The notes under the pieces are model-generated. The model saw only the letters and a program-made list of their open reading frames with translations. It was not told the origin of the DNA and did not search any database. Shown here piece after piece: positions 1 through 7,276 of a stretch of DNA of 7,684 nt. The position numbers and the translations under genes were made by a program. The stretch's first letter is position 1; each line of letters starts with the position of its first letter. The DNA lies in contig JAMOTX010000038.1 in the NCBI GenBank assembly GCA_027062145.1, positions 1 to 7,684 of the forward strand, in the 5' to 3' direction. This DNA is from Candidatus Altimarinota bacterium (GTDB taxonomy: Bacteria; Patescibacteriota; Gracilibacteria; BD1-5; UBA6164).

Positions 1-2725
1 AGATGTAATAAATAAATTAAACGAAAAAATTAAAAATGGAGATAATATTGAATACAGTTCTACAATAAAATCATTAGATAATATAGAAGCATTTTTTAAA
101 AATTCTAAGAATTGATGAGAGATTTCAAATAAAAAAATATTAGATTCTATAGCAAAATTAAAGGAATCAACACAATATAAAAATCAAGATATAGTAACAA
201 AAGAAACTTTAGAATTACTTCTTAATCTAGATAAAAATCATAATGCAGCTTTTCTAAAAAGTTTAAAAAATTCTTGAAAAATAACATATAAAACTAAAGA
301 AAAAATTAGCTTGTTTATAGAAAAAAAAGCTATTATATCAGATGATTGAAAAGTAATAAGAGAACTAAGTTCAAGTGAAGTAGAAAAACTAAAAATAGTA
401 AAACAACAAATAAAAGAAGCTCTAGATAAATATGAATTCAACCTTTTTGATGAAAGAGAATATTCAGACTGAAGAGATAAATCTAAATACTTATACAATA
501 TAATTGATCAAAAATCTGGTTGGGATTTAAGTGGTTGAACAGAAAAAAATTGAAAACTAGTAAAGGAAATTACTAGACAATTAAATACATTAACAAATAA
601 TTTTAGAATTGAACCAACTGAAATAAATAACGTTATATATAAAATACTAGATAATCAAAATAATTCATCTCTAACAGTATGAAATAAAATTCACCTACTA
701 AAACTATTAGAAAAAGTTTGAGTAATCAAACCTAGTGTAGAACAAAAATTAGAATTTCTTACAAAAATAGAATCAAAAACTTCATCTGATTTTAGACAAA
801 ATATAGTAGAAATAAAAGAATACACTAAAGATTTTGAGAAAAAACTAAAAACATGAAATGATAAAATTCAAAAATTAATAGAAGAAAAAAATATTAAAGA
901 AATTGAAGAATATATAATAGAAACAAAAGATCAAAGAGTTTCAGTAGACGCATCTTATCTAGACTGAAAAGATCTAAGGCCATGATTAGATTATGTAGTC
1001 TTAAAAAATAAACAATGAATTGATGAAATTTTTATTACAAAAGTATATCCTTCTAGATATTTTATGTCTAAATTATTAGAACCTTGAATCGATCTAAGGC
1101 AAAAAGAAGCATATATGGAGCTAATTGCTAACACTAGTGATTTTTGATGAAAAACTATAAAAGAATACTTTAATGAAACTACTGATATAGAAACAAAATT
1201 ATTACTTTCTTATCATAAAGATTTAAAGTATGAAAAAGAAGGTGCAGATATGCTACTAAAATATTCATCAAACCCAAAACATACTGAAACAATTCAATAT
1301 ATAATTGCAAAAAGAGATGATTTATCTTTATTAAAAAATTCTGAATGAGCTCTATTAACAAAAGAATTTTTAGAAAAAACGATTACAAAAGAAAAATTAG
1401 AAACTGAAACATGAGAAAAATATACAGATGATGAATTTAAAGAACTAAAAATTAGGTATATTAAACTAATTATCACTACTAAAGATATAAATAAACTAAA
1501 CTCTGTTAGTAAATGAGTGAGAGATGAAATAGCTAAACAAAAAGAAGGTAAAGCTATTATGAAAACAATAAATATTATAGAAACAAATCTACCTAGTATA
1601 AAAACAGCATTTAAAAATAACCTAAGATTACAAGCAGAAAAATTAACACAAATAGATTTAACAAGATCAATGGATAATATTTATGATTGAATACTTTTAG
1701 CAATGCAAGAAAATCCAAAAATAGTACAAAATCCTGAACTATTAAATAAAACTATAATCAGACTAATTGATGGAAAAATAGATTCAGATATTTTATCTAA
1801 AATATGAATATCTAAGAGTCAATTAACTGATGATATAAAAACAAATTTTTTAACATTAGTATTTGCTTGAAGAGTATGATTACAAGCTAATGAAAGTTTT
1901 AGAAATGTTGAAAGAGCTGAAACAAAATTAATAGCAGGAAAAGCTATAGCTGCATTAACATGAACAACGATATTCAACTCTGAATTAATGGGTGATGATA
2001 AAATTTTACTAAAAAATAATATGAAAAGAGATACTAATATACTAGAAGATAATATAGCCGATACTTGGGAAAAATCTCCAAAGTATCCAGAATATATTAA
2101 AGCAATGGAAACCTGAGATATTACAGCAGCTATGAACATCAAAAGAACAGCAATAAATGAAATCACAAAAATGGTTTTAAAAGCATATATTGCTGATTTT
2201 AAAGATAAATATGAAGCAAAATACCTAGCTAAATTCCAAGAATTCCCTCTTTGATTAAGAGATTTAACTTCTACTATTCATGAAAAGCTTTCTCCTAAAG
2301 TAAAAGACACAACAGTAAAATGAAGAAATGCTTTTGCTAAATGAATATATGATTTCATAAGTCACTACAATAAAGAAGACGGAAAAGCTGAAAAATATGC
2401 AAGAAAACTACTAGACAAAGTAGAATGAGGACAATCAAGCCCTATTGCAGATTTACTAATAAATATGTGAAAACAATCAGATATTGAATCAGCTAAAAGT
2501 CCAGAACAAAAACAAAGAGAATACGATGAATATATAAGGAAATCTAAAAAAAGACAAAATGAATCACAAAAAAATATTGATGAATCACAAAAAAATATTG
2601 ATGAATCACAAAAAAATATTGATGAATCACAAAAAAATATTGATGAATATAAAAAAAATACAATACAATCTAAAGAAAATGTTGAAAAACGGAATCAACT
2701 TATTGAAAAGATGAAATCAATTTAA
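1..2725 (+). CDS. Large helical protein of unknown function, C-terminal 907 residues (5' end outside window, UGA = Gly)
   Basis: I do not recognise this protein. The frame with codons starting at base 2 stays open from the window edge to TAA at 2723-2725 only if UGA is a sense codon. I count 30 UGA against 10 GGN glycines, and two TGG tryptophans. The sequence is rich in Lys, Glu, Ile, Asn and Leu, has no Cys that I noticed, and has no convincing membrane segment or signal within the visible part, so I infer a long, soluble, mainly helical protein. The most hydrophobic patch is near 1930-1970 (LIAGKAIAALTGT) and is too short and mixed to call transmembrane. Near the C-terminus, codons 2561-2644 hold four identical copies of ESQKNID, a heptad typical of coiled coil, followed by a charged tail ending EKMKSI. 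A hairpin terminator follows directly. The true start and any N-terminal domain are not visible. Confidence 0.9.
2561..2644 (+). repeat. Four exact tandem copies of a 21-base unit (ESQKNID heptads)
   Basis: Units lie at 2561-2581, 2582-2602, 2603-2623 and 2624-2644 and are identical base for base. The period is in frame with the gene, so each copy adds one heptapeptide. Exact identity at the DNA level implies recent expansion by slippage or unequal exchange. The unit contains a run of seven A, which would favour slippage. A partial fifth copy (GAATAT and following bases) has diverged. Confidence 0.95.
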
Positions 2726-2728
2726 TTT

Positions 2729-2757
2729 TTAAAAACACCAATATGGTGTTTTTTTGT
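2729..2757 (+). terminator. Rho-independent terminator of the first gene
   Basis: Stem AAAAACACCA (2731-2740), loop ATA, stem TGGTGTTTTT (2744-2753), continuing into a T tract. It begins four bases after the TAA stop, so it ends transcription of the first gene and separates it from the next one. Confidence 0.85.
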
Positions 2758-2782
2758 TTTTATTAGCTATTTGTGATAAAAT
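2754..2782 (+). promoter_or_regulatory. Possible promoter of the 636-residue gene
   Basis: TTGTTT (2754-2759), a 17-base spacer and TAAAAT (2777-2782), with TGTGA just upstream of the -10 resembling an extended -10. It lies between the preceding terminator and the ATG at 2813, where a promoter is needed. In a region this AT-rich such matches are common by chance. No Shine-Dalgarno sequence precedes the ATG: the leader is A/T only. Confidence 0.35.
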
Positions 2783-2812
2783 AATATAAATAATTATTTT
2801 AAAAATATAAAT

Positions 2813-4723
2813 ATGGAATGATTTAATAATATAGAATCGTCAAATGAACAAACAAATGAAGTAATTCAAGTGCAAGAGCTAGACTTATGACATCAAGAAA
2901 TACTAAAAAACTATGAATACAAAATTATGTTCATAGATTTTATTAAATCTTTAAATCCTGAAGATAAAGAAAGGTTTTTAAATATTTTAAAACATATTCC
3001 AGATGAAGAATTACAAGAATACTTAGAAGATAGTTTTGAAGATGATTCAGAAGAAAACTGAGAATATTTCTTTGATGAATTCGCTGAAAACTATTATATT
3101 CCTAAAAATTCTCAAACAAATAAAAATCCAAAAGAAACATTAAAATCAATTCCTAAAATAAATCCAAAAATAAAAGAAATAATTAATACTATAAATATTT
3201 TAACTGATACAGATAAATCAAATCAATTAATAATAGATAGCTTAATAAAACAAATTAATGATTTTAAATCATTAAATATTAGACCTAAAGAATTAAAATT
3301 ATTAGAATCTAATTTTAGAACGCTAAATAAGTATAAAGAAAATATAATCGAGGCTGAAAAAAATAAAGTAGAGGCTAAAAAAGATAAAGTAGAGGCTGAA
3401 AAAGATAAAGTAGAGGCTGAAAAAGATAAAGTAGAATTAAAGGAAAAAGAAATAAATATAAAAGAAACTAAAAAAGAAGCTGAAGCAGAATCTAAATGAA
3501 AAAAAATTCTTAGAAGCAAAATTGAAACATTTAAAGATATTGATAAAGAATTTTATAATATTTTATTAGAAGATGCTAATCTATCTGATAGTACAGAAAA
3601 AGATGCAATTCTAATTCAAAAAATGGTAGACTATTTAAGTAAACCATGAAATGCTACTGATTTTTTAACAAAATTAAAACAAAATACATCTAATGCAGAA
3701 TATAATAAAATTTATAATGCATTATGTAGTATATCACCAGAAATTAAAAAAATTCTTAATAATGCTATTTATTTTGATGATAGTGAACCAATAATACAAG
3801 AATGAAATAAAATTATTTCTTGAGATAAATATATTGATTTTTCTACTAACCCCCCTCTTTGATACATAACCCTAAAAAACTGACTTAAACTACAAACAAA
3901 AATCACTGCTCCTCATACTATGAAACTTAGAGCAGAATTCGCAAAAAAACAAAAAGAGTATGAAAAAACTGTTTGAAAATTAAAAGAAAATATTGAAAAA
4001 CTAGATACTGAAATAATTGGTTTAAAAAATGATATTTCAGAAAAAAAATCTAGAATAGAACAAATCCAAAACTCTGATATTTCTCCTGAAGATAAAAAAA
4101 GATTTATAAAAAATATTAAAGAAATTATTTTAAAAAATCAAAAATTAATAGAAACAAAAATAAAGCTTATAAATGAAAATAAATCTGCATTTGAAATAGA
4201 AAATGGTAAGTTTAAAAAAGTAAAAGAAGCATTTGAAACAAATATGTATGAACTTATTGAAGCTTCTAGAGATGAACTTTTAGAATGAGATGAAAAAGCT
4301 AGAAAATCACTTCATTTTCTTGATAGCCTAGGTATAGATCCTTCACTACAACCTGCTCTTCAAGATATGATAAAAGTAATAAATCGTAATAGTGGTTTGA
4401 GAAATAAACTTGGATTTGATAGAAGAATAGATTTATCAAATTTTGATTTATGAATCGATAACTGATTAGGTAATAACAAACAGTGAGAAAATTCTATAAA
4501 AACAAAAGAAAAATTTGCTAGTATAGTAAATATATTGCTAAGTGGTTCTAGAAAAAGACCAATAGTAACTGAATCTATGTCTACATGAACTACATTTACA
4601 AATGAATCTTGAGAGATTTTAAGTAAAGATAGAGCTATTTGAGATATAAAAGAAAATATGTGAATGAATACATATGGTCATATGATGGTAAATGCTATGG
4701 AATATAGTGGTGAAGATGAATAA
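2813..4723 (+). CDS. 636-residue coiled-coil protein of unknown function (UGA = Gly)
   Basis: I do not recognise a family. The frame runs from ATG 2813 to TAA 4721-4723 with 18 UGA and 9 GGN glycine codons and no tryptophan. The third codon is already UGA, giving MEGF. The N-terminal part (about residues 63-100) is strongly acidic (PDEELQEYLEDSFEDD and following). Residues 180-207 are four EA(E/K)K(D/N)KV heptads that continue into a longer Lys/Glu coiled coil. A middle section (about 235-365) is less charged and includes STNPPLGYITLKNGLKLQTKI. A second coiled coil follows from about residue 370 to 480, and then a more globular C-terminus ending NAMEYSGEDE. No signal peptide or membrane segment is seen. 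It sits 87 bases downstream of the first gene, also unknown and heptad-bearing, but a terminator lies between them. A structural or scaffolding role is only a guess from composition. Confidence 0.92.
3350..3433 (+). repeat. Four near-identical 21-base tandem repeats (EAEKDKV heptads)
   Basis: Units at 3350-3370, 3371-3391, 3392-3412 and 3413-3433 encode EAEKNKV, EAKKDKV, EAEKDKV and EAEKDKV. The last two are identical in DNA and the first two differ from them by single bases. The period matches the coiled-coil heptad and equals that of the repeat in the preceding gene, although the sequences are unrelated. A degenerate fifth unit (ELKEKEI) follows. Confidence 0.95.
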
Positions 4724-4756
4724 AAAAATCTAGAGAATTTTCTCTAGATTTTTTTT
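4722..4756. terminator. Bidirectional terminator between convergent genes
   Basis: A perfect 15-bp stem: 4722-4736 (A-tract followed by TCTAGAGA) pairs with 4741-4755 (TCTCTAGA followed by a T tract) around the loop ATTT. A-tract and T-tract lie on opposite sides, so it can stop transcripts on both strands: the 636-residue gene ending at 4723 on the plus strand and the methyltransferase gene ending at 4761 on the minus strand. Confidence 0.9.
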
Positions 4757-4760
4757 AAAA

Positions 4761-5474
4761 CTAATATTTTTCAAAAATTAATATCATTCTTTTTGATTTG
4801 TTATCAAATTCACTTCACTTAAAATCTCAATATTTTTTTACAAGTTTTAAATTATATTTATTTCATATATCTTCTAACTCTTTATCTGTATATATACTTA
4901 AACAATATTTTTCATTAATTATTTTCTTTCATTTTTTAATTATTCTTTTAAAAGATAATTTATTATCTTCAACACTTTTTCTATCTAAAATATAATCTTC
5001 TCATTTTTCTAATTTTGATTCTCATTCTAAAAATAGATTTTTATCATATGGATTATTTAAATCTAATAAAAATTTTCATTTATTTAAAAGTATATTTGAA
5101 ATATTTTGAATTATTTTTTCATTTTCTAAATCACTAAAATATCAAAAAGATGTATGTAAAGAATAAATTTTATTACAATCTTTCTCTTTTATTTCCTTTC
5201 TAATATCTCACAGTATATATTTATCCTTAAAATTTGATTTTCTCTTTATATAAGATATGAAACTATTTGAAATATCTATTCAATAGACATTGTATCATTT
5301 ATTTAATAATATTTCAGTATGTCTTCAAAATCAACAAGATAAATCTAATATCTTATCGTGCTTATTAATTTCTAAATATTTTTCAATAAAGCTAACTTCA
5401 TTTTCTGTTCTAGCTTTATTTAAAATAATATCATAAAAATATTTATAATAGTTTATTGTGAAAATTTTTGACAT
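4761..5474 (-). CDS. Class I SAM-dependent methyltransferase (UGA = Gly)
   Basis: This 237-residue protein transfers a methyl group from S-adenosylmethionine; the acceptor cannot be told. With UGA as Gly the Rossmann-type hallmarks appear in order: motif I ILDLSCGFGRH at 42-52 (SAM-binding loop), GID at 65-67 with the acidic residue that holds the SAM ribose, GD at 89-90, SFGYF with ENEKIIQNI at 109-125, and the strand KGKFLLDLNN at 132-141. The C-terminal GDFKGSEFDNKSKRMILIF matches the usual final strands of small-molecule methyltransferases of the Methyltransf_25/11 type. Length is normal, so it looks intact. All 13 glycines are UGA and none is GGN, the most extreme use in the window, and two hand-counted lines give only about 15-22% G+C. 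ATG 5474 gives a normal N-terminus. No Shine-Dalgarno is present, and the terminator of the upstream gene lies about 10-40 bases before the start, so its own promoter is unclear. Confidence 0.92.
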
Positions 5475-5482
5475 ATTTTTTT

Positions 5483-5515
5483 ATAAAAAAATAGGATGAG
5501 CATTTTAACTCATCC
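5483..5515 (-). terminator. Terminator of the 146-residue gene, just ahead of the methyltransferase
   Basis: On the minus strand GGATGAG (5515-5509) pairs with CTCATCC (5500-5494) around an 8-base loop, followed by TATTTTTTTATAA. It starts 9 bases after the TAA of the 146-residue gene. Because its T tract ends within about 10 bases of the methyltransferase ATG, it could also act as an attenuator for that gene. Confidence 0.8.
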
Positions 5516-5523
5516 ATATAACA

Positions 5524-5964
5524 TTATGCAGCAAGTGCAGGAGCATCCCAGCAAATAACTTGAGCACCTTCAGATAACATTTTAGAGTCACCAAAAACAC
5601 TTTCATACTTAGATGCTAATGCATCTGCTTTTTTTTGATGTTTAGTAAGTTCATCACCTAATCTTGCCCAAGACATATGATAAAGCTTAACACCAAAAAC
5701 ATTTAAACAAACTTCTTCGAAAGCTTGATTATCTAAAAGACAAGCATGAAATGCTTTGTCTTCATACTCATGATAAGCATATAAACCTGGCTCGTTTACA
5801 GAGATAACAAGACTCTTATAAAAAGTTTTTAATCTTTCGTTAGCCTCTTCTAGTGTATCACCTTCTTTTTGAAGAATTTTAGAAGCAACATTACTTAAAC
5901 CCGTTTTTTGAGCTAAATCAATAATTAAATTTGACTGAGCTACTATCTTTTTTTCCGACATCAT
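5524..5964 (-). CDS. 146-residue protein, possibly a divergent GRDP/DUF1399-like domain protein (no UGA codons)
   Basis: Function unknown. The segment from about 44 to 126 (ERLKTFYKSL..., EDKAFHACLLDNQAFEEVC, NVFGVKLYHMSW, KYESVFGDS) follows the pattern I know from bacterial glycine-rich-domain (GRDP/DUF1399) proteins: a D-x-x-W-H-x-H-x-L-D core, then a helix ending in C-x-x-x-F-G, then an H-containing strand. Here the Trp is Phe and the second His is Cys, so this is resemblance rather than a firm match. Cysteines are at 75, 86 and 138. The tail EGAQVICWDAPALAA is unlike the Lys/Glu-rich neighbours. All seven glycines are GGN and both tryptophans TGG; my hand count gives about 33% G+C, well above the methyltransferase next to it. 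AAAGGA lies six bases before ATG 5964 (a second ATG follows at 5961). It has its own promoter, a palindrome and its own terminator, so it is a single-gene unit. A peptide-precursor role is conceivable from the odd tail but unsupported. Confidence 0.85.
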   Translation of the reverse strand: MMSEKKIVAQSNLIIDLAQKTGLSNVASKILQKEGDTLEEANERLKTFYKSLVISVNEPGLYAYHEYEDKAFHACLLDNQAFEEVCLNVFGVKLYHMSWARLGDELTKHQKKADALASKYESVFGDSKMLSEGAQVICWDAPALAA

Positions 5965-5983
5965 TTGATATCCTTTATTTTTT

Positions 5984-6003
5984 TTAGTATAAATTTATAC
6001 TAA
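5984..6003. promoter_or_regulatory. Perfect 20-bp palindrome, candidate operator
   Basis: TTAGTATAAATTTATACTAA is its own reverse complement over all 20 bases. It lies between the predicted -10 and the start codon of the 146-residue gene, overlapping the expected transcription start. That is where a dimeric repressor would bind. AT-rich DNA produces short palindromes by chance, but 20 perfect bases placed here is notable. Confidence 0.55.
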
Positions 6004-6005
6004 TA

Positions 6006-6035
6006 ATAAAATAACTACTATAGTTAAAAAGTCAA
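6006..6035 (-). promoter_or_regulatory. Likely sigma70-type promoter of the 146-residue gene
   Basis: On the minus strand TTGACT (6035-6030), an 18-base spacer and TTTTAT (6011-6006), about 40 bases ahead of ATG 5964. The -35 is one base from consensus. TATTAT at 6008-6003 is a better -10 but would need a 21-base spacer. The preceding terminator makes an independent promoter necessary. Confidence 0.5.
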
Positions 6036-6066
6036 TAATTTTATTTTTTATAATAAAATAAAATTA

Positions 6067-6097
6067 ATAAAAAGAGCTATTTTCTAGCTCTTTTTTA
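6067..6097 (-). terminator. Terminator of the kinase-like gene
   Basis: On the minus strand AAAAGAGCTA, loop GAAAA, TAGCTCTTTT, then a T/A-rich tail. The upstream arm overlaps the TAA stop at 6095-6097, so the hairpin starts inside the end of the gene. The A-tract on the other side would also allow function on the plus strand, where no gene needs it. Confidence 0.85.
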
Positions 6098-6790
6098 TTT
6101 TGACCAAATTGCTTTCCATATTTCCTTTAAACTAAGTAAATTATACTTATAAGAATAATAGTAAAACAATGGTAAATTGTTATGAAACTTCAAAGTAATA
6201 ACTAGTGCAATTATTTTAATTAATATATGGTCTGGAAATTTTAAAATTCCAGCATTTATATCATTGAACATTTGCATTTGTAAATAAACTAATCTATCAT
6301 TATTTTTTATATATTCCAAGTCTACTTCATAAAAATCAAATATATAAGTAGATACTATAGAATAATCCAATAATTTAAGATTACCTTTACTATCTATTCC
6401 ATAATTTTCATAATTTTCGATTGTATGATTATCTAAATAATGACCGATAAAGTATCTACTAAAATAAAACTTATTATACAGCTTGAAGAAATTATCATAA
6501 AAATACTCTGGCTCAACTGGTGTTAATTTTTCTGACCTAATAGTCATTTCACCAAGCTCATATCTAAATATTTTTGCAAATGAACCTTTCAAAAAAGCAT
6601 AATTTTTAATAGTTTCCCAGAAAAAAATTTCTTTTGCGTTTTCAAAAGTACCATGAAAACCTAACACTAAAGATTCAAACAAGTCTTCATCTTCTATATG
6701 TTTTGTTAATGGTTTTTTAATAACATAATCTTCATAAATTTCAACAATTTTACTTTTTCCACTTTTTGTTTCTATTTTTGACTGTGACAT
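6095..6790 (-). CDS. Degenerate protein-kinase-like (pseudokinase-like) protein (no UGA codons)
   Basis: A 231-residue protein whose spacing follows the eukaryotic-like kinase / phosphotransferase fold. EDYVIKKPL (20-28) resembles the ATP-binding lysine strand. ENAKEIFFWETIKN (50-63) resembles helix C with its Glu. AKIFRYELGEMTIRSEKLTP (72-91) resembles the strands leading to the hinge. HTIENYENYGID (122-133) aligns with the catalytic loop H-x-D-x4-N, and KGNLKLLDYS (135-144) with the strand ending in DFG. The loop Asn (129) and the DFG Asp (142) are kept, but the HRD Asp is Ile 124 and the last DFG position is Ser, so I infer weak or no phosphotransfer. No glycine-rich loop is evident. All nine glycines are GGN and three Trp are TGG. 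AGGAGGTGAT precedes ATG 6790 at ideal spacing, which fixes the start. The assignment rests on motif order only; an unrelated fold is possible. Confidence 0.85.
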   Translation of the reverse strand: MSQSKIETKSGKSKIVEIYEDYVIKKPLTKHIEDEDLFESLVLGFHGTFENAKEIFFWETIKNYAFLKGSFAKIFRYELGEMTIRSEKLTPVEPEYFYDNFFKLYNKFYFSRYFIGHYLDNHTIENYENYGIDSKGNLKLLDYSIVSTYIFDFYEVDLEYIKNNDRLVYLQMQMFNDINAGILKFPDHILIKIIALVITLKFHNNLPLFYYYSYKYNLLSLKEIWKAIWSK

Positions 6791-6793
6791 AAT

Positions 6794-6803
6794 ATCACCT
6801 CCT
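6794..6803 (-). promoter_or_regulatory. Consensus Shine-Dalgarno of the kinase-like gene
   Basis: AGGAGGTGAT on the minus strand matches the classical anti-Shine-Dalgarno end of 16S rRNA over its whole length; AGGAGG lies seven bases before ATG 6790. It is unusual here because the UGA-using genes with visible starts have only A/T leaders. Confidence 0.9.
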
Positions 6804-6851
6804 ACAAATTTGTTTGTTTTTTATCCATAATTTATTATTAAAGATATATTA

Positions 6852-6879
6852 AATATAAAATAATAACAATAAATGTCAA
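6852..6879 (-). promoter_or_regulatory. Likely sigma70 promoter of the kinase-like gene
   Basis: On the minus strand a consensus TTGACA (6879-6874), a 16-base spacer and TATATT (6857-6852), followed by an untranslated leader of about 55 bases ending in the Shine-Dalgarno. It lies just downstream of the terminator of the preceding cupin gene, as expected for an independent unit. Confidence 0.6.
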
Positions 6880-6884
6880 TATAA

Positions 6885-6914
6885 TAAAAAAATATCTAAT
6901 TAAATTAGATATTT
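6885..6914 (-). terminator. Terminator of the AHCY-like/cupin operon
   Basis: An 11-bp perfect stem: AAATATCTAAT (6890-6900 as read on the plus strand) pairs with ATTAGATATTT (6904-6914) around TAA. On the minus strand it is followed by TTTTATTATA. One arm touches the stop codon of the cupin gene at 6914-6916. The stem is AT-rich and therefore weaker than the others in the window. Confidence 0.7.
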
Positions 6915-7255
6915 TAACTTTTTAGATTGTAAAATCTATCATATTTTTCTGAACTAGTATTTTTTGGAAAATATTCTATTATTTCTGAATCTTCAATGAA
7001 GTATAATATATGAGGTATTTTTGATTTGATATCAATCGTATCTCAAGCTAAATGTTCTTCTTCTATATCTGCTCATCAAATATTTGATATTAATCTGATT
7101 TTTCAAGACAAAACTATTAATTTTTTATCATTTGAATAACTTTTTCATCATCTATAGTTTCAAGCTTTTGTAAAAATATTATAAATAGTAGTTTGTTCTA
7201 AATCAACTATATACATATCTCATACTTCATTATTTTTTGATTGAATATTTGTCAT
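6914..7255 (-). CDS. Small cupin-fold protein (UGA = Gly)
   Basis: A 113-residue single-domain protein. RGGKSYSNDKKLIVLSGKIRLI (35-56) carries the typical cupin glycine turn, followed by HLAGDTIDIKSKIPHILYFIEDSEIIEYF (68-96), the second half of the barrel with the G-D-x-I-x-I-P-x-x-x-P-H-like pattern. RG followed by a short loop and LxVLSGKI is closest in my memory to the sugar-nucleotide ketoisomerase (FdtA/WxcM-type) cupins, but the histidines usual in that loop and in metal-binding motif 1 are absent; only His 68 and His 82 remain nearby. A binding or isomerase role without metal, or a regulatory role, is therefore as likely. All eight glycines are UGA. It starts 21 bases after the stop of the AHCY-like gene and shares its operon and terminator. 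No Shine-Dalgarno is seen before ATG 7255. Confidence 0.85.
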
Positions 7256-7276
7256 AATAATAATTTAATTATAAAT

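Noticed and set aside
238..498. 86-codon open frame on the minus strand
   Set aside because: It is the antisense shadow of the first gene; its composition is Phe/Ser/Leu-rich as expected for the complement of Lys/Glu codons, and the sense frame is open with UGA as Gly.
1179..2166. Minus-strand open frames at 1179-1361, 1294-1476 and 1819-2166
   Set aside because: All lie opposite the continuous 907-residue sense frame, overlap one another and have no start signals.
2561..3433. Tandem repeats as a CRISPR array
   Set aside because: The units are directly adjacent without spacers, 21 bases long, in frame and inside coding sequence.
3223..3519. Minus-strand frame encoding a Ser/Phe/Ala repeat
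   Set aside because: The repeats are simply the complement of the EAEKDKV heptad array in the 636-residue gene.
3850..3855. Run of six C in an otherwise very AT-rich gene, a possible frameshift site
   Set aside because: The same frame stays open with normal composition on both sides (STNPPLGYITL), so nothing suggests slippage or a sequencing error.
1..4723. Pseudogenes full of nonsense mutations
   Set aside because: Only TGA interrupts the frames, never TAA or TAG, and no frameshift is needed over 2.7 and 1.9 kb; decay would give all three stops and indels.
4798..4995. 65-codon plus-strand frame
   Set aside because: It lies antisense to the methyltransferase, whose conserved motifs show that the minus strand is coding.
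6804..6813. 10-bp palindrome ACAAATTTGT just upstream of the kinase-like gene's Shine-Dalgarno
   Set aside because: It is short and AT-rich, easily due to chance, and not similar to the 20-bp palindrome upstream of the neighbouring gene beyond the central AAATTT.
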